From: Heliopora coerulea
Lineage: Eukaryota; Cnidaria; Anthozoa; Scleralcyonacea; Helioporidae
NCBI GenBank assembly: GCA_030142905.1
Contig: JASJOG010000016.1
Location: forward strand, 62,001-126,000
Length of the DNA stretch: 64,000 nt
Direction of reading: 5' to 3'
Part shown: positions 1-9,640 of the stretch, one piece after another
Position numbering within the stretch: position 1 is the first letter of the stretch
Layout of the letters: each line of letters begins with the position of its first letter
Made by a program: the position numbers and the translations under genes
The notes under the pieces: generated by a model
What the model was told of the DNA's origin: nothing
The model's database searches: none
Seen by the model: only the letters and a program-made list of their open reading frames with translations

Positions 1-869
1 TTTGTTAGGACTATATCCAGTGCATAATGTATTAATGTGCGGATGTTTGTTTTCAGTTATAAATGGTAATAAAGAGCAGAAAGTATGATTTTCCGGCTAG
101 AAAGTCTGCCTACAAAAATATTTTTCTGGGGTCATGTTTGAGACTGAGGGCAAATGTTTTTTATACAGGGAAGCAAAAAGAAAAAATATATATACTGTAT
201 ATATTTATTTTTTTATGTTGTCTGCAAAAAACCGAGGTTTGTGATAAGTAGCACAAACAGAGGCATTGTACAACTTTGGCTATCTTGTGAAAAATGAATT
301 CATCGTTTTAATTAAGCAAATTTAGTACGTGTTTATTCAAATGCTACTCAGTGTAAAACACACAATGATTCATTTGTGACAACTTTAGTGGTCGCTGGAC
401 GTGTTGAAAAGCATTATCTATGGAAATGTCATTAATTCTGCTTGAGGTGCACTGGAACTTGATTCCTGCTGGAACTCAGACTCCGGTTCCGGCTGAAACC
501 GTGACTTTTTTGTTAGTTTTATCTTTTGATGTAGTTCCTTCGTTTGAACACATGATTTGGAGATGCATTGTATACTAAAGCCGTCAAATTATTTTAACTT
601 TATGGCAAAATCAAATCAAAGCCCCAGAGTGTCAAAACTTAAATGTAGAAAACGGTATTTGTTAGCCATACAGTAGTAGGTTTAACACGCAAAAAGGTGC
701 TTTATGTTTAAACAATAAGTCCAAAACTGCAATAAACAAAATGGAATATGCAAAATTGAAAACTGAAAACTCATAGACATAGTCCATGGTAACTCAAAAC
801 TTCCACGTTGGTTTTTGAACTTTGTGGTTGTGTGAAATGGAAACCCAGGTAGGTTGTGGTTAGAGAACA
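1..869. other. AT-rich stretch, no gene recognised
   Basis: I find no open frame with a recognisable domain, no tRNA-like fold and no clear repeat here. The short open frames have no splice-site support. It may be an intron or intergenic DNA. Confidence 0.4.
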
Positions 870-1735
870 GTATAGTCTTTACCATTTCGCGAGAGAAGGC
901 GTGCTTGGTTCACGACGAACATATTGCCAACTTCAAAGAATAGACGCTCTGAAGAAAGGTAGTTACGGTGTGCTGCTTTGGAGATGTTTGAACCTACTAA
1001 TGGTTCATCTTACCAAAAGTTCGTCGGATACCTGTATCGTTCAAGGATGGTGATGTTGGAATTTCTGTCCGCTTCGTTTCTAATTGTGAAAGATTTGGTC
1101 CGCTCTATGGTTTCTGATGCATTATTGACTCTACTGATTCTCCCATTATTTCGTCAGTTTCATCCTAAAGAAATCATGGTGAATTTCTTTCTACAGAAAT
1201 GTTAGAGTATTCGTATTCGTTTTTTCTTCTTTGTAATCAGAGTCAGCATCTTCGTTGAGTTTCATGAACAGCTTTGACATCATCTTAAAGATCTTATTCT
1301 GGAACTTGTACTTTTGTGAGGTCAGCCTGCATATCCCTCATCAGCCATTTTTCTGCATTACCCAACGTTTGTCTTACCATCAAAACTTTTATCTTGTATC
1401 ATTCACTTTGTTAAGCACGTAATTTTTGTTTGGACTCCAGTACCATTTCCAGGGTTAGGTAAGTAACGATCAAGGGGAACCACGTGAGAGGTAACGTCAA
1501 TCACTTCTAAGAGTAAATCTCTAAGTCTGGATGCATCGTTTTAGTATTTGCCCTTGTCCAAGCATGCGGTATGTGCTTTTCCATCGCATGGCCACATCTT
1601 GCACAGGAGACAAGGGTCGTTTGACACCTCGTTCGACTAGAAAATTTTTCAGCTCTTTATGAGCCGAGCTGGAGTGATTAAAGCAGTCAAAATTACGCTG
1701 AACGTTACCTCAAAAATGGAAAACCATCACTAAAT
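870..1735 (-). pseudogene. decayed hAT-family transposase
   Basis: Reading the minus strand, conceptual translation near 1735-1540 gives a stretch with the block PVQDVAMRWKSTYRML. This resembles the QDV-TRWNSTY-ML block of hAT transposases, preceded by a helix like the usual KELKNFL segment. Downstream (lower coordinates) coding-like peptide continues in several frames with many stops and shifts. hAT transposases are RNase H-like DDE enzymes that cut and paste DNA; this copy cannot be active. The RLE-LINE reading frame ends just to its right at about 1745, so the two abut. Terminal inverted repeats were not found. Family identity rests on one motif block. Confidence 0.5.
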
Positions 1736-2021
1736 ATCTCGTTTTAACTCGTCATACATCTGGATCTTCTTTTCTTTCATTTTCTTTAGCATCGGGAATG
1801 GCAATGCCAATTATTAACAATTCCTTTTCTTCCATCTTTTCAACAATTATGTCAGGTTTTTGACATTCTTTGTGATGGTCACATTGGATCATAAAATCTC
1901 AAAGCACTTTCGTTTATTCCATCGGGTTCAACAACTCCTTGAGATGCATAATCATATACCAATGAAGTGGTTGCACCAAGTCATATTTTCCAACATAATG
2001 TCCAGTGAACTATTCTTGCAA

Positions 2022-2036
2022 CATTGTCTCGTCGTC
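2022..2036 (+). repeat. left target-site duplication of tRNA-like insertion
   Basis: CATTGTCTCGTCGTC lies directly left of the 2037-2607 insertion. It matches 2608-2622 with one mismatch (T versus G). Together they mark a 15-bp target duplication made when the insertion entered the LINE. Confidence 0.75.
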
Positions 2037-2086
2037 AGATGATAGAGGAATGATCGTCAAGCCCTATACTCAGTAAAACGATTTCT

Positions 2087-2162
2087 GAGCCCCAGACGGG
2101 GATCGAACCTGCAACCTTCTGATCACTGGTGAGACGCCCTAACCATTGAGCTACCAAGACTC
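2087..2162 (-). tRNA. tRNA-like module (left arm), probable SINE head
   Basis: Seventy-six nucleotides with a 7-bp acceptor stem containing G-T pairs (GAGTCTT with GGGGCTC), an A-box-like TAGCTCAATGGTTAG and a B box GGTTCGATCCC. The anticodon loop would read AGT (threonine-like), but position 33 is C, not T, and the anticodon stem is imperfect. Its place inside a repeated insertion argues for a SINE promoter rather than a working tRNA gene. Confidence 0.55.
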
Positions 2163-2440
2163 AGATGGCGAGCCAAGGTGCAAGTTCGACATATATGTGC
2201 GACCTAAGCGGAAGCCACTATATATTGATAATGATGGATGAAGTTTATATGTTGAATGTTTGAGAGCTTGGAATATCTTCAGATGATAGGATAGGGCTTG
2301 ACGATCATTCCTCTACCATCTGAAGATATTTCCAAGCTCTCATACATTCAACATATAAACTTCATCTGTCATTATCAATATATAGTGGCTTCCGCTTAGG
2401 TCGCACATATATGTCGAACTTGCATCTTGGCTCGCTATCT

Positions 2441-2516
2441 GAGTCTTGATAGCTCAATGATTAGAGCGTCTCACCGGTCATTAGAAGGTTGCGGGTTGGA
2501 TCCCCGTCTGGGGCTC
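2441..2516 (+). tRNA. tRNA-like module (right arm), probable SINE head
   Basis: Same 76-nt module as 2087-2162, inverted, with substitutions. The B box reads GGTTGGATCCC, which departs from consensus at one site; the A-box-like part is TAGCTCAATGATTAG. The acceptor stem pairing is kept. It is probably a SINE head, not a functional tRNA. Confidence 0.5.
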
Positions 2517-2607
2517 AGAAATTGTTTTTCTGAGTATAGGGCTTGACGATCATTCCTCTATCATCTGAAGATATTTCCAAGCTCTCATACATTCAACATA
2601 TAAACTT

Positions 2608-2622
2608 CATTGTCGCGTCGTC
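2608..2622 (+). repeat. right target-site duplication
   Basis: CATTGTCGCGTCGTC, partner of 2022-2036 with one mismatch. To its right the LINE A2 zinc-knuckle coding sequence begins, so the duplicated bases belonged to the LINE. Confidence 0.75.
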
Positions 2623-4429
2623 TTTTATACTCCCTATGAGCAAGCTTTTTGCATCCACTAATCACGTATCCCATACTTTCTCCTTTTTCACCATACACTC
2701 GGCACAGGGATGATTCAGCAATCTTGTCAATCTTGTCAGTCTTGAACTTCATACAGTTAATTTTTAATGCCAATTCTAGCACTGTAAAGGTAAGATTTTT
2801 TGTTTCTACCCTTAAATTACTCTCTTTCAGCCACAACCACCTCCTCTTCTTGTCAATTTCACCAGTTTTTTCTCTACAGTATTGGCCATTCATCTTAGTC
2901 CAGTTCTGCTTTATGTTGTTGTCTCTTCAAAAGGCTTCATGTACACAACCGGCGTTCATCAGTGGCAGCTGTCTACAACCAGTAGATAAAGTGGCACAAC
3001 AATATCTAGCTTTCCACCAGTGAGTCGATCTAAGCTTCATTTTTACTATATAACTTAAGGTCATCCATGTACAGCAGATAGTTGATCTTTTTGTGGGACC
3101 CTTGAGTTCATATCCCGCTATCCCTTTCCTTAAGATAAGGCTAAATGGTGTCACACAAAGCACGCATATAGGAGGTGACAAACTGTCTCTTTGAAATTTA
3201 CCTCTTCTAACGTGCACTTGGCCCAAACTCCCTCCGCAGGCATGTGGCTCTGTTTCATTTCGTCATGCTATTCAGTTGCATTTGAATAGTTCCACATTTT
3301 TGCAATCCCAAACGTATTTAAATATTCTGCTAGCCTGGAATGCGGTAGCATGTCATACGCTTTGCGATAATCTACTAACGCCATTGCCAGATTGGTGTCT
3401 TTTGATACAGTCCATAAGAACCAACTTACCAATAATTAGATGGTCTTTGGTGCCACTGGATTTTCTTTTTTAGCCTTTCTGTTCCTCTGGTAGGATTTTA
3501 TTATTTTCTTGGAAACCTTACATACTATCAGTACTAATTCCAGTCATACGTTTCCGCATTAATAGAAGGCAGTTATTTTTCTGCATCCCATCAGGTCCTG
3601 GTGCTTTCCAGTTATGTATCTTCCGACGCTGCATCTCTACTTAATCTTAATTCTTTGCTAATATATATCTCCTTTCCTTTGCTTTCTTTGCTACGGCCTT
3701 CTGCTTTTCATCAGCTCCTCCAACATTACAGCTAATCCTTCACCGTTGATCTTCTGTTTTAATTTCAACATCTGATACTTTCCTTCTCTTCATAACTGTC
3801 CTTTTCTTCCGTTCCAGTACTCCAATATCTTTTTGTAATCGCTTGATATCTCTATCAATCCTTTTCCATCATGGTTCAATTTTCCCCGTTTTCATACTTT
3901 ATCTTTAATCTTTCTGCCACATAATAAAGCCTACACCTTTTAGCCGTCTGTTTTTTTCAGTAATGTCATTTGTTTTTATGTATTTTGACACCTTTTTTTT
4001 TGCTCTTCTTGTTTCGTCCGCAACTTTCGTTCAATCTACTTTCTTTAGACTACCGTATCCTTCATTAATTTCTTTTTCCTCTTCTGTGGTTTGGTGAGAT
4101 TCATCTGTTATCTCTATTCTGTTCTTCCTCCCTGTTGTCTCCCTCCGTGATTATACCATTGTCTTCGTGATCTGATTCATTTGTGAAGTTATTATATGTT
4201 TCCTTTGCTTCTATATCACTTGCTTCTCTTGTTGCATTTTGTGTTTCTTGATCTAATGCTTCCTGCAATAATCGCTTCCGTATTTCGTCAAGTTCAACCC
4301 TCGTTAGCCGCTCGTTTTCCCTGATAGCGCTTGCCTGATGACCTAACCGTTGTTCAGTTGCAATGTTATCATTATAAGTATCAAATGGCTAAGTTACATC
4401 CAAAATAATGCTCTTTGTTGTCCATTTAG

Positions 4430-5640
4430 TAATATATCAGATCTTCAATACTCTATTACTTTGTCTGTCTGGATATTTACCTCCCATAATATCATTACTT
4501 TGTCATTTTCAATCACATTCTCAGCTCGAAGTTTATGCCATTTTTCTTTCACTGGTGGGTCATATTTCTGATATAGCTCCTAATGTATCGCTTGTGCGAC
4601 TATATCAAGCCTCCAACTCTTATACGGTTCTTTCGCCAATCCCCTGCACTCTGCAATATATCAATATTTCCTTCTCGATTCGTTTTACATTTCCCGTCGA
4701 AGTCTTCCTAATCTATAACCTTTGTAATATATCATCTTCTAATTGCTTGCTCTCGAGCTGCAATTATTCCGTTTTCTTCTTCAAACCACTATTTCTCAAT
4801 CACTTCCACGTTAGCTCATCTCTTCCTTCATCAGTTGCAGTGTAAAACTTTCCAATCAGGCTCTTTTCCCTCTGTATTTGTCCTGCCTGTCTCTTTGCAC
4901 CTCCGGTCTATCCTTTCCCCGCCCCCCTCCGCAATCATATCTTTGTACTTAACTGCCCTAATTAATTCTTCTTGGCTTTCTATCAAGTATTTTCGTGAAC
5001 TATTTTCAATTCCCACATTAGCTTTCAAGCGTATAAAACCACCGTGGTGATGGAATGTTCGATATACTGTCAGCAGTATGCCTGTGTTCCGATCTAAACT
5101 TTCCAGCTCGTCTTTAAACTGAAACTGTTCTGGAGTTTATGGCTGTGATACAATTCATTCTATTTTGTTTCGATTTCAGAATTTCCCTACCTCTTCTAAA
5201 GTACTCCTTTCCTATGTTTTCCTTCATCTTTATATCTTTCATTCAATCCGCTTCTAATACACCTTAATACTTATCCCATGTCGAGGTCTACATTCTTTAT
5301 TTCTTCCTCATTTGGTAATTTATTTCCCTCATTCCTTACATACTTTCCTCTCCTCATCATTGGCATTCCCATTTCACAATGTCCAAATTCTATACAGATG
5401 TCAGAGCTGAAAATTCTAACCATATTCACCAGTGTCTCCAGTTGTTTCTCCGTCTTTCCACGGTGTTCGAGATCGTCCATAAATAATACGTGATTTATTA
5501 CTTCTTCCTTCTGCCCCAAGTCATATTCCGCTTTATCTTTCCTCAGCACTAAGATTAGGGGTATTACTGTAAATACAAACGATATCACCTTGAAATAGCC
5601 CTCTTCTTATTTTAACTTTCCTAACTAATTATGTGTGCAT
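4430..5640 (-). pseudogene. RLE-type LINE, truncated copy A1
   Basis: This is a second copy of the RLE-LINE family immediately upstream (on the minus strand) of copy A2 and in the same orientation. The open stretch 5588-5271 carries the catalytic C box NHVLFMDDLEHRGKTEKQLE followed by DICIEFG, the usual polymerase context. The frame at 5028-4831 matches the thumb region, and around 4520-4440 the endonuclease approach is visible (ENVIENDKVMILWEVNIQTD, then a degraded R-(P)-D). At about 4430 the sequence switches to the N-terminus of copy A2. The polymerase palm before motif C is missing, so it is 5'-truncated, and stops are frequent. Confidence 0.7.
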
Positions 5641-6177
5641 CTTTAGGTTTGGTCAGCGTCAAGCCTGGCTCAACACAAACCTCCTTCGGATTTCTTGTGG
5701 AAAGATCAACATAAATGGGGAACCGGACCAGAATGTACCACAATCCTTTGCAAGCCCAACGGTCAGGTCAGTATGAGGTAGTAAACAGCGCCTGATTGAT
5801 TGATTGATTGATTGATTGATTTACTGGTTAATTGAAACGTTTATTTAACTCAGAATTTATTAACTTAAAGACTTATTTACATTGATGTTGTGCGAAGTAA
5901 TAAATTAACTATAAATATCCAGGAGCATCTACAATGTCAACTACAAAAATATAAATTAATAATAAAATATCTATTTATATCGCAGTAATTAGAGGTAAAA
6001 TTATGAATAGAGTTTTAATTCTTGATATTCTTCTGAAGACTATTGTATACAGTTTAGCACCAAACTGACACACCACACGAATATCATTTTATCAAAACGA
6101 ATATCAAAGAGTTTGTGGATTCTAGTTATGCTGTCACAATTACAAACGAACAGACTTCTTAGATAGTAAAGGCATAA
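5641..6177. other. AT-rich spacer with GATT microsatellite
   Basis: A (GATT)n tract lies at about 5795-5821. The remainder is AT-rich with no coding signal I can support. Confidence 0.5.
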
Positions 6178-6282
6178 TCTTTCAATCCTTTCACCACGGG
6201 AGCTCCCCCTTTGACGAGTAAAATGGTCTGGCATTAGCCAGAGTGAAATTATAGAGTCCTTATCCCGCCGGAAAAGAGTTAA
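6178..6282 (-). repeat. interspersed repeat, copy 1
   Basis: On the minus strand this segment contains CTGGCTAATGCCAGACCATT, then TTTACTCGTC, then a GGGGGAG block. It is clearly related to 45727-45826 on the plus strand (CTGGCTAACACCAGATGATT, TTTACTCGTC, GGGGAG). Two diverged copies of one short dispersed element; no coding capacity. Confidence 0.55.
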
Positions 6283-6479
6283 GAAGGCAGAAAATTGTTA
6301 AGCACTTGTAAAAATTTCAATGTCTCCAACTCTCTAAATAGGTATTCTGATCGCCTCTCTAATCTTCTTCAACGTCTTTTTACCGTTGAAATCGAGGCCA
6401 GTCTCATCAGCGAGAAGAACTACATTAAATTGATAAAATTAATGGTCCCAAAAACTCTGAAGAACCCCCAAGGATAGTT

Positions 6480-6910
6480 CCATGATGGTAGATAGTGTTC
6501 TATATTTACATTAATCCGGGGATTTTGGGAGCATGGACTGGACTACATTTGCAAGCTTATCTTTCAGAATGTAATGAGTGGCCAAATCGAAGGCTTTGCT
6601 TTGACATAAAAATACGATATATAGTATAGTATATAGTCTAAGACATTTGGAAGCGCAGTATGAGAAGAATGGCCAGATTGATAGTCTGAAAGCAGCTTAT
6701 TTACTTTTAGATGTTCATATATTTTTTTATGTACCGGCCGTTCAAAATTCTTTTTTATCACTGGGATCACAACTATAGGTCTAAAATGGAATGACCGTTT
6801 GAAGAAATAGGTAAGAGGATGAGGGAGAACATCAATAACTTGTTTAAGGATATGGGTGGGAATATCTTTAATCCCAGAAGTCTTTCTAACGTTTAGACCA
6901 GATACCATAA
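6480..6910 (-). pseudogene. LINE reverse transcriptase fragment
   Basis: The minus-strand open stretch 6908-6564 encodes a CR1/L2-like palm start: GLNVRKTSGIKDIPTHILK, the PIVVIPVIKK block, a spacer, then KIYEHLKVNKLLSDYQSGH. The polymerase catalytic boxes are absent, one block is shortened relative to functional LINEs, and the frame decays to the left. It is a dead fragment of a jockey-superfamily element. Confidence 0.7.
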
Positions 6911-7369
6911 CCAGCAGACAATTTAAGTAAATAAAGAATAAAACAGAAACCCAAAAATGTCAAACGAACCAGTTTTTTAGGCGAAAATCCAGCCGAAAGT
7001 TGGAAAAATTCAGTTGTAATCTTCCTCCGATTTCTATATACTGATTAATTATGTATTTCTTTTGTTTTTGCTTTATGAATTATTAATGAGTTTGAGAATA
7101 GCTATTCCAATCTTCAACCGGCCTGGACTTGACAACTTTGAGTCCTTGGTGGTCGAGTCCCACGAACACTCAGCTTTCCCAATGGTGCATACCTGCTACC
7201 AACACCCTTATAAAAGCATCACCAGGGTTATCAGATTGATAAACTGTATTCCCGGCCAAATTGCAAAGATCGGTAACAAAACCTTATAAATCAAAATTTT
7301 AACCAGACCTACATTTATCGCCTTATAGGCTTAACTTCAGAAATCATGCACGATCTAATGCAATAAATA
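6911..7369. other. no feature recognised
   Basis: An open frame at 7062-7289 (75 codons) has no recognisable motif and no splice support. I see no repeat or RNA feature. Confidence 0.35.
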
Positions 7370-7985
7370 GATAGACAGAAGAACTTTATTTACCTACGCT
7401 AACATCGTCAGTATGAAACTGATTTCCACGATGGGCGTGGACATAAACATTATAAGCTACTACAAGAGTATAATAAATTATTACAAAAGTGTTAGAAATT
7501 ATTATAATATAGGATAAGATAATAAAATCATTAGGGATTACTATTACACTAGAAAACAGTTCATGAGAGAAAGAGTTCAAAGATTGAAAGTAATATAATT
7601 GTGAGTTTAATGATTGTACTATTTACAGTTGTAGCCTCTGAATTTAGGCTAGAGAACAGTATGAGCAACGAGTTTTCTTTTAAAACAAGTAAATGATTTT
7701 GTCGCTCTAAGCTCTTCTGGTTATGAATTCCATATCGAATCCCCGTTAAACATAAAGCTCTTTTTCATATTGTTTGTACATGGTTTAGGCAAACAAAGTG
7801 TGCCTGAATTGTTCCGAATTTGTATTTTATCAATTCATTTTTGAATGTAAAGAGTTCACTGAGGCAATGTAGTCCCATGTTATTTAATATTTTAAACATT
7901 GTTTTGGCTTCAGTTTTAATCATTGTAATGGCATTGTAAGACTTGTTTTAATTTTCAAGAAGTTGACACCTTCCAAAGTTCGGTT
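7370..7985 (-). pseudogene. LINE C-terminal and 3' UTR remnant
   Basis: On the minus strand the part at about 7970-7600 translates to a LINE post-polymerase tail (MIKTEAKTMFKILNNMG, LSELFTFKNELIKYKFG, then HNQKSLERQNHLLVLK) with one internal stop. A 3' UTR-like AT-rich stretch follows and ends in an AATAGATAGACAGAAG tail near 7366. It resembles the C-terminal end of CR1/L2-like elements. Confidence is limited because no catalytic box is present. Confidence 0.5.
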
Positions 7986-8326
7986 GATGGTAGGCAGTAC
8001 AGGATAAACTATCGTCTTGTGCAGTCATGGCGGTCATGCCTTCTTGGGCTCCGCTCTTTGCTGCCTTTCTTATAGTTTTACTCAGACGAAATCTTGATGA
8101 TCTCCCCGTGTTCTTTCGTGGCATTGATGGTTTTGGTCTGAAATGGAGTTGTATGCGAAGCCAGCCATTTTCAAGGAATATAACATATGATACCTTGATT
8201 TCGTGGCAATGTGGTTATGGCTGCGCTACGTCCAAACGGAAATTAAAACATCGTTGGATTTCATTTGGTGGTTAATATCTATATTACTCAAATTCATTAT
8301 CAACTTTCAGACTCATCAAAGTATCT

Positions 8327-8353
8327 GGTGACATTGAGTCAAATCCGGGTCCG
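8327..8353 (+). other. 2A-like ribosome-skipping motif
   Basis: The codons spell GDIESNPGP, matching the D-(V/I)-E-x-N-P-G-P 2A consensus, in frame with the PHD finger that follows. In known 2A peptides the ribosome fails to join the final Gly-Pro bond, separating upstream peptide from downstream protein. Similar motifs are reported at the N-terminus of some non-LTR retrotransposon proteins. Function here is inferred. Confidence 0.75.
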
Positions 8354-9198
8354 AGTGAGCCTACTACAGGATCCAGTCGAAGATTGAAGTATCCATGTGG
8401 AGAGTGTTCCAGGCCGGTCAAAAACAACCAGAACGGAATTTTATGCAGTTATTGTTTAAAATGGTACCATATAAAGTGTGTTGGGTTATCCCGAAGTATG
8501 TTTACCACCTTTTATTTGATTCATATGGACGAGAAATGGACTTGTGTATCGTGTGCTTTGCCTAGTCTGTCGAATTCTTTCTTCGAGAATGATGGCCTTA
8601 ATGTTTCAAACGATAAACTGATATCGATTAACGAGAACCCAAATGCTTCCAATTTGATATCTTTGGGTGAGAATCGTATCCATAAAAACGAAGAATTATT
8701 GATCCATTTAAATTGTCGGAGTTTACTGCCGATTATAGATGAACTCCGCACCGTTTTTGAATTGTCAAAACCTCTGTTTATAGCAGCTACCGAGACCTGG
8801 CTTAACAATTCTATAACAGACATGAAGGTGAATATTAACTAGAAATACGTGCACGCAACAACCCCTCGCCCACCCTCCAAAAAAATCTCTGGAGAATCCA
8901 AGTAACAATGATAAGTTTTCAAAATTCTCAAAAAGACAAATCCTCCTGACTATAACTGGAAGAGGACATGCAATAAAAAAAAATCCACACAGAATTTGGC
9001 CGCAAATAAACAACAATCCAAACAGACTTTCCGTCTTAAAAGTGGAGCATTCTCATAGATTATTAAACGGATACCGGCATTACGGACAGCTCATGATTGA
9101 ATATTTTTCTGACATTTTTTGACTTAAAAAATTGATGAATTGTACATTGCTTTAAAGTTGGTTACAAATGTCTTTAAGATCTGCTATGATAAGGGTTT

Positions 9199-9453
9199 AT
9201 GCTAAGTATTCATCCGGAAGTACAAGACTTTAGTGACGAAGATGAAACGAATTACGAAATCGACGAAGTAAACAAAGAAAACATGAACGAGTTCTGCAAT
9301 TTTATCGCTGACCAAATATCAGAAAATACAAAACATAAAACAAAATACGACAAGCAAACCTTACTGAGGTGGCGAAACCAGCCGCAGGCACCAAGAAAGT
9401 CATTTCCTTTGCCGGTCTTAAATCATTTACTGGCTTCAGTGTTCAAATAATGT
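9199..9453 (+). CDS. captured or remnant ORF inside Helitron copy 1
   Basis: An 83-codon open frame, acidic at the start and ending SFPLPVLNHLLASVFK. The segment ENTKHKTKYDKQTLLRW resembles the start of the N-terminal domain of tyrosine-recombinase-like (KDN/crypton-related) animal proteins; this is a weak resemblance. The last third (from about 9366) is shared with Helitron copy 2, while the first two thirds are unique to this copy. It is antisense to the Helitron. Probably a gene fragment picked up by the element rather than a working gene. Confidence 0.35.
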
Positions 9454-9596
9454 AAACAACTTGCGAGAGATCCATACAAGGGAAAAAAGGACGAGACCAA
9501 ATCGATTTGCTTCAATACGGTACCTAAGTACGGTTTGTTCAACAACATACCAGTCCCCGACCTTGCACACGGCATTTTTGAGTGACCAGACACCAT

Positions 9597-9597
<1 letters not shown>

Positions 9598-9637
<40 letters not shown>
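9598..9637. repeat. (TA)n microsatellite in Helitron 1
   Basis: About 20 TA units. The same position in copy 2 (about 14142-14173) also carries a TA tract, so it is part of the family structure. Confidence 0.95.

Positions 9638-9640
<3 letters not shown>

Larger units (their letters stand above)
2037..2607. mobile_element. tRNA-like inverted-dimer SINE-like insertion
   Basis: A 571-bp insertion made of two long arms in opposite orientation. The left arm reads on the minus strand and the right arm on the plus strand; each contains a 76-nt tRNA-like module and the same flank (seen as TCTGAAGATATTTCCAAGC, then a run ending ACATATAAACTTCAT). The right side repeats that flank a second time (2535-2607). 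It is bounded by 15-bp direct repeats and interrupts the endonuclease domain of LINE A2. A fold-back SINE mobilised by a LINE or Penelope element is the likeliest reading. No protein is encoded. Confidence 0.7.
1740..4430 (-). pseudogene. RLE-type LINE, degenerate copy A2
   Basis: This is a non-LTR retrotransposon with a C-terminal restriction-like endonuclease, read from right to left. An N-terminal segment (about 4380-4200, EQRLGHQASAIRENERLT) is followed by the reverse transcriptase entry block NWKAPGPDGMQ (about 3600), ILPEEQKG and SSGTKDHLIIGKLVL (about 3450), then a motif B-like GKFQRDSLSPP and a degenerate catalytic C box (about 3226-3050). A zinc-knuckle region (about 2700-2640, including CRVYGEKGESMGYVISGC) leads into the endonuclease, which is split by an insertion at 2037-2607. 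Endonuclease sequence resumes below 2036 with KKPDIIVEKMEEKELLIIG and YDELKRDI. Frameshifts and stops are frequent, so it is dead. Assignment to an R2/NeSL-like RLE lineage is from domain order; the exact clade is not determined. Confidence 0.75.

Noticed and set aside
856..1205. Two overlapping plus-strand frames
   Set aside because: Better explained as the antisense of a decayed hAT transposase; no motif on the plus strand.
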